Shown piece by piece: positions 34,950 to 43,782 of a DNA stretch of 64,000 nt. Origin of the DNA: Branchiibius hedensis (lineage in GTDB: Bacteria; Actinomycetota; Actinomycetes; Actinomycetales; Dermatophilaceae); assembly GCF_900108585.1 (NCBI RefSeq), contig NZ_UESZ01000001.1, forward strand, positions 2,790,001 through 2,854,000. The letters run 5' to 3'. The position numbers and the translations under genes are program-made. A model generated the notes under the pieces. That model was not told the DNA's origin, searched no databases, and was given only the letters and a program-made list of their open reading frames with translations. Each line of letters begins with the position of its first letter. Position 1 is the stretch's first letter.

Positions 34950-35693
34950 TTACCGTCCCTGGTTCGCGACGGCTTCCGCGGCGGCCTTCGCGGCCTCCGG
35001 GTCGAGGTACTCCCCGCCCGGGGTGACGGGCTTGAGGTCGTCGTCCAACTCGTAGACCAACGGCATGCCGGTGGGGATGTTCAGACCCACGATGTCGTCA
35101 TCGGAGATACCGTCCAGGTGCTTCACGATCGCGCGCAAGCTGTTGCCGTGGGCGGCGACCAGCACCGTTTTGCCCGCCTTCAGATCGGGCACGATCGCCT
35201 CGTTCCAGTAGGGCAGGAAGCGGGCGATGACGTCCTTGAGGCACTCGGTGCGGGGCATGTCGTCACCGAGGTCGGCGTACCGCGGGTCGCCGTCCTGGCT
35301 GTACTGCGAGCCGAATTCGATCGGCGGCGGCGGGACGTCGAAGGACCGGCGCCAGGTCATGAACTGCTCCTCGCCGAACTCCTCCAGGGTGGCCTTCTTG
35401 TCCTTGCCCTGCAGTGCGCCGTAGTGCCGTTCGTTCAGCCGCCAACTGCGCTTCACCGGGATCCAGTGCCGGTCAGCCACGTCGAGCGCGATGTTCGCGG
35501 TGTTGATCGCGCGGCGCAACAACGAGGTGTGCACGACGTCCGGCAGCACACCGGAGGAGGTCAACAACTCACCACCGTGTGCCGCCTCGGCGCGGCCCTT
35601 CTCACTGAGGCTGACATCCACCCACCCGGTGAACAGATTCAGCGCGTTCCATTCGGACTCACCGTGCCGCAGGAGCACCAACGTGTAGGTCAT
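34950..35693 (-). CDS. gpmA: 2,3-bisphosphoglycerate-dependent phosphoglycerate mutase
   Basis: This 247-residue glycolytic enzyme has the phosphohistidine motif [10 protein letters not shown] (about 7-16) and the second active-site His in [13 protein letters not shown] (about 180-192). It interconverts 3- and 2-phosphoglycerate. It is last in the mshA-ybjN-gpm leftward series, an order also seen, as I recall, in Mycobacterium near senX3-regX3. Confidence 0.96.
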   Translation of the reverse strand: MTYTLVLLRHGESEWNALNLFTGWVDVSLSEKGRAEAAHGGELLTSSGVLPDVVHTSLLRRAINTANIALDVADRHWIPVKRSWRLNERHYGALQGKDKKATLEEFGEEQFMTWRRSFDVPPPPIEFGSQYSQDGDPRYADLGDDMPRTECLKDVIARFLPYWNEAIVPDLKAGKTVLVAAHGNSLRAIVKHLDGISDDDIVGLNIPTGMPLVYELDDDLKPVTPGGEYLDPEAAKAAAEAVANQGR

Positions 35694-35715
35694 GCGGCCA
35701 GTGTAGGGAGCGGCG

Positions 35716-36210
35716 CTATCCCTCCAACAGGTGGCGGAATGCCTCCAGGTTGCGGGTGGACTCTCCTCGGGAGATGCGCCAGTCCCATTCTTTCTTCATG
35801 GAGCTGAAGAAGCCGAGGACGAGCAACTCGTTGAAGACCTCGTCGGCGGCCGCCAGCACCGCGCCCAGGAGCCGGTCCAGATACTCCTCGTCCACCCCGC
35901 CGATCGGCACGCGACTGGTGACGTAGACATCGCCGTCACCGTCGATCCCGTAGGCCAGTCCGGGCAGCTTGAGATTCTTGCGCAGCAGGAACCGGTAGAA
36001 CTCGGCATGGTTCTCATCCGCGTTGCGGATGACGAATGCCGTTGTGGTCAGGTCGGTTTCGCCGACCAACAGGGAGCAGCCGGTCTTCAGTTTGCGCTCG
36101 CCCGGCAGGTTGGCGACCAGTTCGAAGTCGCGCGCGCCGGGCTCCCAGTCGACGTCGTTGCCGCTCAAGAAGGCAGCGACGGTGTCGTAGGTGGCTTGTT
36201 GAGTGCTCAC
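35716..36210 (-). CDS. YbjN-domain protein
   Basis: This 164-residue protein has the YbjN (sensory-transduction-like) fold: [15 protein letters not shown] at the N-terminus and a central [30 protein letters not shown]. It starts with GTG overlapping the mshA stop (GTGA), so it is co-translated with mshA. YbjN proteins may act as chaperone-like partners; a type III secretion chaperone-like fold is often noted. The conserved linkage with mshA suggests a housekeeping role, not defined. Confidence 0.88.
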   Translation of the reverse strand: MSTQQATYDTVAAFLSGNDVDWEPGARDFELVANLPGERKLKTGCSLLVGETDLTTTAFVIRNADENHAEFYRFLLRKNLKLPGLAYGIDGDGDVYVTSRVPIGGVDEEYLDRLLGAVLAAADEVFNELLVLGFFSSMKKEWDWRISRGESTRNLEAFRHLLEG

Positions 36211-37454
36211 AGAACCCTCCTCTTGTGCTGCACAGCCTCGACGTACGCCGAGAACAGATCGTCCGTCGTACGTTCCCAGCCGTGGGCGGCGGCGTGCGCT
36301 ATTCCCGCCTCGCTCAACTGCTTGCGCAGATCGGGATCATCCAGAAGACCGGCGATCGCGCTCGCCCAGTCCGCCGGGTCATGCCCGCGCACCAACCGGC
36401 CGCCGGGGCCCACGGCGCCCGGCAGTCCCCCGACATCGGTGGCCAGGACCGGTGCCCCACTGGCCAACGCCTCCAGCGCGACCAAGCCGAAGGACTCCGA
36501 TCGGGAGGGGACGGCAACCAGATCGGCCGCGCGGAACCAATCGGCCAAGCCCGCCCGCGACACGGGCGGCACGAACTGCACGACGTCGGCAATGCCGAGA
36601 TCGCGGGCCAGTTGCTGCAGGGCACGCGGGCGCTCCAAGCCACTTCCACTCGGGCCACCGAGGACACCGACGATCAGGTTCGACCGCCGATGCGGTTCTC
36701 GGGCAAGCAGATTCGCGACCGCTCGCAGTAGAACGTCCGGTGCTTTCAGCGGCTGGATGCGCCCGACAAACAGCACAAGGTCGGCATCAACCGGCAGGTC
36801 GAGGCGACTGCGCGCGGTGCTCGCGGCTCCGGAGGTGAAGGTCGTGAGGTCCACACCCGGTTCGATGACGCGCACCTTGACCGGATCCGCGGCGTACAGG
36901 TCGATCAGTTCAGTTGCCTCGGTCTCGGTGTTGGCCACCAGCACATCGGCAACCTTCACCACCTGCTCCTCACCGACGATGCGAGTGAGCGGCTCGGGCG
37001 TATCCCCTTCGGCCAGCGCAGCATTCTTGACCTTGGCCATCGTGTGCATGGTGTGCGCAAGCGGGACCCCCCAGCGCTCGGCGACCAACCAGCCGACCTG
37101 ACCAGAGAGCCAGTAGTGGGAGTGCACCAGGTCGTAGTGGCCGTGCGGTTGGCGAGCGACCTGGGCCATCACTTCCGCGGCGAAGGCGCACAGCTGCGCG
37201 GGCAGATCTTCTTTGCGCAGGCCTTCGTACGGGCCGGCGTCCACGTGACGCACCAGCACCCCGGGCGCGAGGACCACCTCGTCGGCCAGGCTGGCACAGG
37301 TGCGGCGAGTGAAGATCTCCACCTCGACACCGCGTTGCGCGAGCCGTCGGGCGGTCTCGACGACGTAGACGTTCAGGCCGCCGGCGTCCCCCGTGCCGGG
37401 CTGTTCCAGCGGGGAGGTGTGCACCGACAGCATCGCTACCCGTCGGATGTCCAC
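36207..37454 (-). CDS. mshA: D-inositol-3-phosphate glycosyltransferase (mycothiol synthesis)
   Basis: This 415-residue GT-B enzyme of family GT4 transfers GlcNAc from UDP-GlcNAc to inositol-3-phosphate, the first step to mycothiol. Signature segments are [22 protein letters not shown] (about 10-31), [15 protein letters not shown] and [15 protein letters not shown] with the Glu pair that binds the nucleotide sugar. The GTG at 37454 is supported by TAGGGT seven bases upstream. mshD lies 10 kb to the right in the same window. Confidence 0.96.
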   Translation of the reverse strand: MDIRRVAMLSVHTSPLEQPGTGDAGGLNVYVVETARRLAQRGVEVEIFTRRTCASLADEVVLAPGVLVRHVDAGPYEGLRKEDLPAQLCAFAAEVMAQVARQPHGHYDLVHSHYWLSGQVGWLVAERWGVPLAHTMHTMAKVKNAALAEGDTPEPLTRIVGEEQVVKVADVLVANTETEATELIDLYAADPVKVRVIEPGVDLTTFTSGAASTARSRLDLPVDADLVLFVGRIQPLKAPDVLLRAVANLLAREPHRRSNLIVGVLGGPSGSGLERPRALQQLARDLGIADVVQFVPPVSRAGLADWFRAADLVAVPSRSESFGLVALEALASGAPVLATDVGGLPGAVGPGGRLVRGHDPADWASAIAGLLDDPDLRKQLSEAGIAHAAAHGWERTTDDLFSAYVEAVQHKRRVL

Positions 37455-37477
37455 CCGACAAACCCTACGCTTGAGCG
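37455..37477. promoter_or_regulatory. Overlapping divergent -10 boxes, mshA / methyltransferase
   Basis: Only 23 bp separate the two GTG starts. Leftward -10 TAGGGT occupies 37467-37462; rightward -10 TACGCT occupies 37466-37471; they share two base pairs. Both lie 6-7 bases from their GTG, so both mRNAs should be leaderless and each -35 region must lie within the other gene. Confidence 0.7.
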
Positions 37478-38260
37478 GTGCCAGCCAAGCGTCCCGTGGG
37501 TGCCGTCACCCGGGGCACGACCAACCCCAACCGGTTGCGCCGGTGCGACCGGTGGCTGGCCGGCCCCCAGGCGTGGCGACTGCGCTCCAGCCCGGCACCG
37601 ACGGTGGTGGACCTCGGGTACGGCGCGTCCGGGGTGACCGCGCGCGAACTGTCTGATCGGTTGCTGGCCGTGCGCTCGTCGGTGACCGTGGTGGGTTTGG
37701 AGATCTCCGCTGCGCGGGTCGAAGCCGCCCTGCCGCTGACCCGGCCCGGACTGTCCTTCGCCGTCGGCGGATTCGAGATCCCGGTGCCTGGGACGGTGCG
37801 CGTGATCCGGGCATTCAACGTGCTGCGCCAGTACGACGAATCGTCGGTCGCGGACGCGTGGTCGCTGATGCAGTCGCGACTCGATCCGGATGGCCTGATC
37901 GTGGACGGCACCTGCGACGAACTCGGCCGGATCGCCTCGTGGGTGGCGCTGGAGCGATCCGGGCCGGTCTCGCTGACCGTGTCGCTGCGGTTGCGTGGTC
38001 TGCAGGACCCGGCGATCGTGGCCGAGCGACTGCCCAAAGCACTGATCCACCACAACGTTGCGGGCTCACGAGTGCATGCCTTCGTCAGTGATCTGTCCGG
38101 TGCGTGGGCTCGGTCAGCCAGCTACTCGGCGTACGGCGCCCGGCAGCGTTTCCGCCAGACCGCGCTCGCGCTGCGGGAGGCGGGGTGGCCGTTGTTGGAC
38201 GACGAATCGCGTTGGCGGCTGGGCGAACTCACGGTTGCTTGGTCTGCGGTGGCGCCGTAG
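37478..38260 (+). CDS. Class I SAM-dependent methyltransferase-like protein
   Basis: This 260-residue protein has a Rossmann-like SAM pocket ([20 protein letters not shown], about 43-62, then VVGLEIS) but a weaker downstream half than typical methyltransferases. The basic N-terminus ([16 protein letters not shown]) is conserved in homologues next to mshA in actinobacteria, as I recall. The GTG start fits the leaderless promoter described for this gap. Substrate unknown; the neighbourhood suggests a function tied to general metabolism rather than a pathway. Confidence 0.8.
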   Translation: MPAKRPVGAVTRGTTNPNRLRRCDRWLAGPQAWRLRSSPAPTVVDLGYGASGVTARELSDRLLAVRSSVTVVGLEISAARVEAALPLTRPGLSFAVGGFEIPVPGTVRVIRAFNVLRQYDESSVADAWSLMQSRLDPDGLIVDGTCDELGRIASWVALERSGPVSLTVSLRLRGLQDPAIVAERLPKALIHHNVAGSRVHAFVSDLSGAWARSASYSAYGARQRFRQTALALREAGWPLLDDESRWRLGELTVAWSAVAP

Positions 38261-38294
38261 CCTCGACGATTCCGAGGATCAGAACCAGCGCCAG

Positions 38295-38717
38295 TCATCC
38301 GGGCAGAAGGATGGTGTGGACCCCGAGTGCGTCGTAGGTCGTCCGTGCGCGAGCGTCACGTGTCGCCAGCGCCAGCCCGTGCTCACGTGCCGCAAGCGCA
38401 ACCATGCCGTCGTACGTCGATCCGCCGCTGACCCCGGCGGCGGACAGGGTGCGGTGCAACTGCGCAGCAACGCTGTGCGGGAGCGCGACTCGCCGCGGAA
38501 AGTTGTGATCGATCAGGGTCGCCGCATCATCTGCGGAAACCCTGGCATCGGCCGGAAGCCGGGTGATGACTGCGTACGTCTCGGGCAGGGCGTGCCCGCT
38601 CAGGACGAGCGTCTTACCAACGGCCCAGCCCGCCACAGCCCGGTGAGCTGTGTGCGACGAGATGAGCAACGGGACCGCAACACTGGTGTCGATCCCGACC
38701 GCAGTCGGTTGACTCAC
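38295..38717 (-). CDS. vapC: PIN-domain toxin (VapC family)
   Basis: This 140-residue PIN ribonuclease has acidic metal ligands in GIDTSVAV (Asp9), the central ETYAVITRLP (Glu46), STYDGMVALAA and ATRDARA. It is the toxin of a VapBC pair and probably cleaves tRNA or rRNA when free. It overlaps its antitoxin gene by 4 bases. All catalytic acids are present, so it looks functional. Confidence 0.92.
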   Translation of the reverse strand: MSQPTAVGIDTSVAVPLLISSHTAHRAVAGWAVGKTLVLSGHALPETYAVITRLPADARVSADDAATLIDHNFPRRVALPHSVAAQLHRTLSAAGVSGGSTYDGMVALAAREHGLALATRDARARTTYDALGVHTILLPG

Positions 38718-38953
38718 CGGCGACCGGCGTCGATCAGCGCAAACATGTCGCCATCAGTGACCGGCGTTGCACTCACCGCGACCAAACGCCCGTCCTCGTC
38801 TTGTTGGAGTCTCGCCGTCCGACCGCCCGGCGTGATCTGGGCCCCGGCGCCGTAGACGGAAACGTCGACGGTTGTGCCGGGCGTCAGACCGAGCGCGTCT
38901 CGCACCGCTTTGGGCAGGAGCAGCCGACCCGCGGCGTCGATGGTGACCTCCAT
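38714..38953 (-). CDS. vapB: AbrB/SpoVT-type antitoxin (VapB)
   Basis: This 79-residue antitoxin has an N-terminal swapped-hairpin AbrB domain (MEVTIDAAGRLLLPKAVRDALGL, about 1-23) and a C-terminal tail to cover VapC. The ATG at 38953 is six bases from TAGCCT (38965-38960), so the mRNA is probably leaderless. It autoregulates, most likely through the inverted repeat over its promoter. Confidence 0.9.
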   Translation of the reverse strand: MEVTIDAAGRLLLPKAVRDALGLTPGTTVDVSVYGAGAQITPGGRTARLQQDEDGRLVAVSATPVTDGDMFALIDAGRR

Positions 38954-38980
38954 GGGAACAGGCTACCAATTGACTCCCAT
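38952..38980. promoter_or_regulatory. Candidate VapB operator over its own promoter
   Basis: ATGGGA (38952-38957) and TCCCAT (38975-38980) form an inverted repeat spanning the -10 box and start codon of vapB, the usual place for toxin-antitoxin autorepression. Confidence 0.45.
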
Positions 38981-39002
38981 TTGGTCGGGTGCACCGTCGC
39001 CG

Positions 39003-40121
39003 TCAACCGGCGGTCGCCACGAACAGCGTTCCGGACCCCGCCACGGTCACGTCTTCGCCAGGAGCCAGGAACGCGGCGTCACCACTGCTCAGTTCGAGGC
39101 TGGTGGGCCCTGAGGTCACCGTCGTGGAATCCTGCAGCGACAGGACGATGCGCGGCCCCGCACCGGGGATGAGGGTCGCCTCGGGACCCGGCCCCACGGC
39201 GTACAGGTGGAAATAGTCGGTGTCCACGCCGTAGTCGCGCACCCGGCCCGGTGGCTCACTGCGCCGGATCGGCGCCGAATCAGGACGCACGATTCGCAAC
39301 AGCTCGGGGATGTTGATCGCCTTGGGCGTCAGACCCGCCCGGATCACATTGTCGGAGTTGGCCATGATCTCGACCGCCACGCCGTGTTGGTAGGCGTGCA
39401 AGCAACCGGCGGGCACAAAGACGTAATCGCCGGGCATCGCCGTCAGATGGTTCATGGTCAGCAGCACCACCAGGCCGATGTCACCGGGGAAATCCTCGGC
39501 GACACGGCGGATAGCAGGAAAAGCCGGGTCGTCTTCGCGGTCCGCTATCGCGCCGATCACACTGCGCACCAGTGCATTTCGGACCGGCAGATCCAACGTC
39601 AACAGAGCTTCCAGCAACGCCACGGACGGTTCGTCCTGCCCGCTGGCCCACTCCACGATGGCGCTCAGTTCAGGTACTTCGAGACCAGCCACCAGCGACA
39701 CGATGTCCGCGTAGTCCCGCATGCCGACGAACGTCTCGAACGGGGTGATCGCCACCAGGCCCTCGGGTTTCGGCCAGGTGTCGACGTACGTCCCGTCCGT
39801 GGCATCCTGCGCCTGCTCGCGACTTGGATGGCATTGGATCGAAAGGGATTTCGTCGGCGCCAGCACCTTCAACATGAACGGGAACCGCCCGTCGAAGACG
39901 CGCACCGCGTCTGCACCCACCAACGCCTTGGGGTTGGCTTGGTAGAGCACAGCCAGATCGGTGTGACCCCCTGCTGCCGGTACGCCGCTCGGTGCGGACT
40001 CGTGGGCACCGAACCAGAGCTCGGCCTCAGGTCGATCCCCCGGCGCGCGGCCGGTCAACCGCGGCAGCGCGTCGTACGAGCCCCAGTCGTAATGCTGGAC
40101 CCGGGGGATCAACCGGAACAT
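39003..40121 (-). CDS. manA: Mannose-6-phosphate isomerase, class I
   Basis: This 372-residue zinc enzyme interconverts fructose-6-P and mannose-6-P for cell-wall mannans. The signature QCHPSREQA with the zinc His, the APTKSLSIQCHP context and PAGCLHAYQHGVAVEIMANSDN are clear. An N-terminal HYDWGSYDALPRL motif sets the start at 40121, overlapping the alcohol dehydrogenase stop by one base. The coupling with an alcohol dehydrogenase has no obvious metabolic reason. Confidence 0.94.
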   Translation of the reverse strand: MFRLIPRVQHYDWGSYDALPRLTGRAPGDRPEAELWFGAHESAPSGVPAAGGHTDLAVLYQANPKALVGADAVRVFDGRFPFMLKVLAPTKSLSIQCHPSREQAQDATDGTYVDTWPKPEGLVAITPFETFVGMRDYADIVSLVAGLEVPELSAIVEWASGQDEPSVALLEALLTLDLPVRNALVRSVIGAIADREDDPAFPAIRRVAEDFPGDIGLVVLLTMNHLTAMPGDYVFVPAGCLHAYQHGVAVEIMANSDNVIRAGLTPKAINIPELLRIVRPDSAPIRRSEPPGRVRDYGVDTDYFHLYAVGPGPEATLIPGAGPRIVLSLQDSTTVTSGPTSLELSSGDAAFLAPGEDVTVAGSGTLFVATAG

Positions 40122-41167
40122 CAGCCCACCTCGAGCAGCGACTTGATGGCCCGGCGCTCGTCCATGGCGGCGTACGCCTCGGCGACCTGCGTCAACGGCA
40201 GGGTGAGGTCGAAGACCTTGCCCGGGTTGATCTGCCCGGACGTCACCAACGCGATCAAGTCCGGCAGGTAACGGCGCACCGGCGCCACGCCACCGGCGAT
40301 CCCGACGTTCGTGCTGAACATCTGGCCGATCGGCAGTTCGACGCCGTGCGGGACGCCGACATAGCCGACGGTCGCACCCGGACGGGCGATCGCGAAGGCG
40401 GTGTTCATCGACTGACCGGTACCCACGCACTCCAGCACCGCGTCGACACCCACCCCGTCGGTGAGCTCCCGGACCGCTGACTCGCCCTCCTCGCCGCGGG
40501 CAGCCACGATGTCCGTGGCTCCGAACTCCTTGGCCAGCTTCGTGCGTTCGGCGTTGCGGGACATCACAATGATCCGACCGGCCCCCTTGGCTGCCGCCGA
40601 GATGACGCCGCACAGGCCGACCGCACCGTCGCCGACGACCGCCACGGTGTCACCCTCGCTGACCTTGGCGGAAGTCGCAGCGTGCCACCCCGTGCCCATC
40701 ACATCGGACAGGGTGAGCAGGGACGGCTCGAGGGCGGCGTCGTGCTCACCGGCGACAACCAGAGTTCCGTCGGCCAACGGCACGCGGACGTACTCGCCCT
40801 GACCGCCATCGACCGCGCGACCGTCGGCGTCCTTGCGACCCCACACACCGCCGTGATCGCACACCGACTGGAAGCCGGAGCGGCACGCCGGACAGGTGTT
40901 GTCGGAGAAGGTGAACGGCGCGATCACGAAATCGCCGGGTCGTACCGTGCGGACCTCGTCGCCGACCTCTTCGACCACCCCGATGAACTCATGCCCGAAC
41001 GGCATCGGCTTCTTGATCGGGCTGTCGCCGCGGTAGTACCACAGGTCGGACCCACATACGCAGGCCTTGGTGACCCGGACAATCGCATCTTGCGCAGTCG
41101 CTAGTTGCGGATCGGGAACCTCTTCAAGGCGGACGTCGCCCGGGGCATGCAACACAGTCGCTTTCAC
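40121..41167 (-). CDS. Zinc-dependent alcohol dehydrogenase family protein
   Basis: This 348-residue medium-chain dehydrogenase has catalytic Zn ligands in CVCGSDLW and GHEFIGVV, and a Rossmann motif VAVVGDGAVGLCGV. The structural zinc loop reads DNTCPACRSGFQSVC, with Asp in place of the first of the usual four Cys, a known variant in this subgroup. The substrate is not evident. It starts at 41167 and leads directly into manA. Confidence 0.9.
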   Translation of the reverse strand: MKATVLHAPGDVRLEEVPDPQLATAQDAIVRVTKACVCGSDLWYYRGDSPIKKPMPFGHEFIGVVEEVGDEVRTVRPGDFVIAPFTFSDNTCPACRSGFQSVCDHGGVWGRKDADGRAVDGGQGEYVRVPLADGTLVVAGEHDAALEPSLLTLSDVMGTGWHAATSAKVSEGDTVAVVGDGAVGLCGVISAAAKGAGRIIVMSRNAERTKLAKEFGATDIVAARGEEGESAVRELTDGVGVDAVLECVGTGQSMNTAFAIARPGATVGYVGVPHGVELPIGQMFSTNVGIAGGVAPVRRYLPDLIALVTSGQINPGKVFDLTLPLTQVAEAYAAMDERRAIKSLLEVG

Positions 41168-41282
41168 AAGCGACGACTCTAGTTGCCGGTCAACCCCACT
41201 CGACCTCCGCTACACCCCGCGTCGCCGCTCCACATCACCAGCCGCCATACCCTCTGCGGCCGGTGAACCTCACTCAACCTCC

Positions 41283-41315
41283 GCCGCCGACTCGCTACGC
41301 TCGCCGACAACTCCG
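41283..41315. repeat. Dispersed GC-rich repeat, copy 1
   Basis: In the 160-bp non-coding gap between the alcohol dehydrogenase and DUF2516 genes there is a stretch (GCCGCCGACTCGCT, then ACGCTCGCCGACAACTCCG). It recurs at 46180-46214 with two single-base insertions and one substitution. Nothing else is visible in this gap. Confidence 0.6.
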
Positions 41316-41327
41316 GCCTCGCTCGGA

Positions 41328-41654
41328 TCACCAACCGCCATAAGGACCGCGGCCACCCTTCGCGTTGTCCTTCCCCAACACCTGCCGCAGCGCGGGACGC
41401 ACGTCGACCAGGAAGACGATCGCTGCGGCAGTGGCCAGCAACTCGAAGATGTTCAACGGCGAATTCAACGACAACAACCCGATCAGCACCGCCACACCGG
41501 TAATCGCCGACCACGCGATCTTCGTCAACTTGCCAGCGGCCGGGTAAGCATCCGTGCGGTACCGCAGCGCTTCAACGAACGCGAAGACCTGCAGCGCCAG
41601 CAGCGCCACGCCGAGGATGAGGGCGACGTATCCCTGCACGATGTCGAGGCTCAC
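41328..41654 (-). CDS. DUF2516 membrane protein
   Basis: This 108-residue small membrane protein has TM segments at about 8-28, 47-63 and 68-86. The motif YRTDAYPAAGKLTKIAWSAITG between the first two segments is characteristic of DUF2516, an actinobacterial family of unknown function. The C-terminus is Gly/Lys-rich and soluble. It lies between a dehydrogenase and an asparaginase on the same strand. Confidence 0.85.
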   Translation of the reverse strand: MSLDIVQGYVALILGVALLALQVFAFVEALRYRTDAYPAAGKLTKIAWSAITGVAVLIGLLSLNSPLNIFELLATAAAIVFLVDVRPALRQVLGKDNAKGGRGPYGGW

Positions 41655-41675
41655 GGCACCAGCGTAAGGCGCCGG

Positions 41676-42644
41676 TCAGATCCCGACGACCCGTACGGCG
41701 CCCACGGGCTGACCGTGTCCGGGCACCGGGACCTCGGACAACGTCTCCAGCACCTCGGCCCGAATTCCCACCGAGGAGAGCAACGAGGCCATGATCGCCG
41801 GACGTGCACGCTGCCCACCGTCCGCGATCTTCAGGGCCAGTCCGCGCCCGTCGGCCAGCCCCACGGCGTACACCGCTTCGGCCCCGTCCTTGGCGATCAG
41901 GCCGTCGACGCCGCGGATCAACGCGGTCACATCCCGGCGGGTCCCACCCAGGTACTCCGGGTAGCCGCGGATGGCGTCACGCACCGCGGCAGCCGGCCCA
42001 GACGTGGCGGCCGCGATCGACCCGAAGGCCCGCGCCAACCCCGCCAACGAAATCGCCATGACCGGCGCACCACAGCCGTCGATCCCGGTCGCCGCCACCG
42101 GCTCGCCCGCCAACGACGCCAGCGACGAGGCCGTCAGCACCTGCAACGGATGATCCGGCGAACGGTAGGTCGAGGGATCCCAGCCCGCCGCCACGCACGC
42201 GGCCAGCATTGAGGCGTGTTTGCCCGAGCAGTTCTGCGCGAGCGACGTCGGCCCACGGCCAGTCTCGATCCACGCACGACGGGCCAGGTCGTCGTACGGG
42301 TAATCGGGGGTGTTCTGCAGGTCGTCCTCGGTCAGCCCGGCGGCGGCCAGGATTGCGCGCACGCCCTCGAGGTGGAAGTCCTCGCCCGAGTGACTGGCGG
42401 CCGCGAGCGCCAGGTGCGCGCCGGATGCCTGCAGCCCGGCTTCCAGCATCGCGATCGCCTGCATCGGCTTGTTCGACGAACGCGGAAAACACGGCGCGCC
42501 AGCATCACCGATCGCCCGCTCCACCGAACCGTCCGGATTGGTGACCACGGCAATCCCGTGGTGGACCGACTCGACGAATCCGCTGCGTTCGACGACAGCG
42601 AGGACGGGTGCCGCGGCGAGCGCGGATTGAGAGAGTGAGGTCAC
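41676..42644 (-). CDS. Asparaginase (rhizobial AsnII-like family)
   Basis: This 322-residue protein belongs to the asparaginase II family (PF06089) found in rhizobia and actinobacteria. It carries ERSGFVESVHHG at the N-terminus, CFPRSSNKPMQA, AAASHSGEDFH, NCSGKHASMLAACV and GIDGCGAPV, which include Ser, Lys and Cys residues implicated in catalysis. It would hydrolyse asparagine to aspartate and ammonia. The GTG at 42644 fits a leaderless promoter, TAACCT (42657-42652), whose first three bases are the ygfZ stop codon. Confidence 0.92.
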   Translation of the reverse strand: MTSLSQSALAAAPVLAVVERSGFVESVHHGIAVVTNPDGSVERAIGDAGAPCFPRSSNKPMQAIAMLEAGLQASGAHLALAAASHSGEDFHLEGVRAILAAAGLTEDDLQNTPDYPYDDLARRAWIETGRGPTSLAQNCSGKHASMLAACVAAGWDPSTYRSPDHPLQVLTASSLASLAGEPVAATGIDGCGAPVMAISLAGLARAFGSIAAATSGPAAAVRDAIRGYPEYLGGTRRDVTALIRGVDGLIAKDGAEAVYAVGLADGRGLALKIADGGQRARPAIMASLLSSVGIRAEVLETLSEVPVPGHGQPVGAVRVVGI

Positions 42645-42654
42645 AGCCAGCAGG

Positions 42655-43704
42655 TTACGGCGCGACGATCACGGTCTGCGCGGCGCTGGTCGGCCCCGCG
42701 AAGAGCGTCACAACGGTCGGTGTCGAGCGCTTCACGACCGCGAGCGCAATCGGTCCGTCGACGGCGTGCCGTGCCACCGAGGTCAGTTCTCCGACCGGCC
42801 GGCCGCCCTCCTCCAGCACCAGCGGGGTGCCCGGCTCGGGCAGCACGTGCCCCGAGCCGTCCAGGTGCAGGAAGACCAACCGCCGTGGCGGCCGCCCCAG
42901 GTTGTGCACCCGCGCGATCGTCTCCTGCCCCCGGTAGCAGCCCTTGTGCAGGTGCACCGCGGTGCGCAGCCAGTCCAACTCGTGCGGGATGGTGCGGTGG
43001 TCGGTCTCGAACCCGAGCCGGGGCTGCCAGGCCGCCACCCGCATCGCCTCGTGCGCCCACAACCCGGCCAGCGGCCGGTCACCGACCTCGGCACGTACGG
43101 CGTCCCGCGGCACAATCAGTTCCCGCCACGCCCAGCCGGTGCCGGGATGCTCCGTGACCTCGGAGTACGACGCGGTGTCCGGTCCCAGCGCGGGCCACGG
43201 ATCGCGCCACGCGATCACGCCGAGATCACTCAACTCGGCGGGCAGGGACTCAGCGCTGATCGGCTCGCCCAGCACGGCGTACTCGCTGCTGACGTCGGTG
43301 ACTTCCACGCGCAGCATGAAGCGCATCGAGTCCAACCACGCCACCAGCGCCGGCGCGGTCCCGGGCTCCACGGTGATCCACAGCGTCGAACCGTCGTCGA
43401 CCAGGTGCAGATCGTGCTCGACGTGCCCCTTGGGGCTCAGCACCAGGTCCTGGACCGAGGTGTACGGCGGCAGATCCTTGATCTGCTGGGTGGTCATCGA
43501 ATCCAGCCACTTCAGCCGGTCCGGTCCGGTGATCTGCACGACGCCACGATGTGACAGGTCGACCACGGCCAGGCCGTCCTCGAGCAGCCGCTGCTCCCGC
43601 ATCGGATCGCCGTAATGCGCCGCAACGCCCTCATCGACGCCGGTGCCTTCAACGGCGCCGGGGGTGTCGAGAAGGATCGAGCGCACGTGCGACGGAACAG
43701 TCAT
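42655..43704 (-). CDS. ygfZ: Folate-binding protein YgfZ (iron-sulfur cluster repair/assembly)
   Basis: This 349-residue protein resembles aminomethyltransferase (GcvT). It has the YgfZ hallmark KGCYRGQE with its conserved Cys, and the folate domain (VVDLSHRGVVQITGPDRLKWL at the N-terminus). YgfZ uses tetrahydrofolate in maintenance of certain Fe-S enzymes such as MiaB. The ATG at 43704 begins the conserved protein; the open frame continues into the opposite-strand LytR gene and is a shadow there. It diverges from the LytR gene. Confidence 0.93.
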   Translation of the reverse strand: MTVPSHVRSILLDTPGAVEGTGVDEGVAAHYGDPMREQRLLEDGLAVVDLSHRGVVQITGPDRLKWLDSMTTQQIKDLPPYTSVQDLVLSPKGHVEHDLHLVDDGSTLWITVEPGTAPALVAWLDSMRFMLRVEVTDVSSEYAVLGEPISAESLPAELSDLGVIAWRDPWPALGPDTASYSEVTEHPGTGWAWRELIVPRDAVRAEVGDRPLAGLWAHEAMRVAAWQPRLGFETDHRTIPHELDWLRTAVHLHKGCYRGQETIARVHNLGRPPRRLVFLHLDGSGHVLPEPGTPLVLEEGGRPVGELTSVARHAVDGPIALAVVKRSTPTVVTLFAGPTSAAQTVIVAP

Positions 43705-43782
43705 ATCCAGGCAACCCCGCACCGAGGGCGGGCATTCCAGCGGCATCCGGGCTCTGCTGTGTTCGACACCTACAATGACCCC

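Noticed and set aside
38261-38277. Short hairpin CCTCG-N7-CGAGG between the methyltransferase-like gene and vapC as a terminator
   Set aside because: A five-base stem with no U-tract is too weak to call, although its place between convergent genes is suitable.
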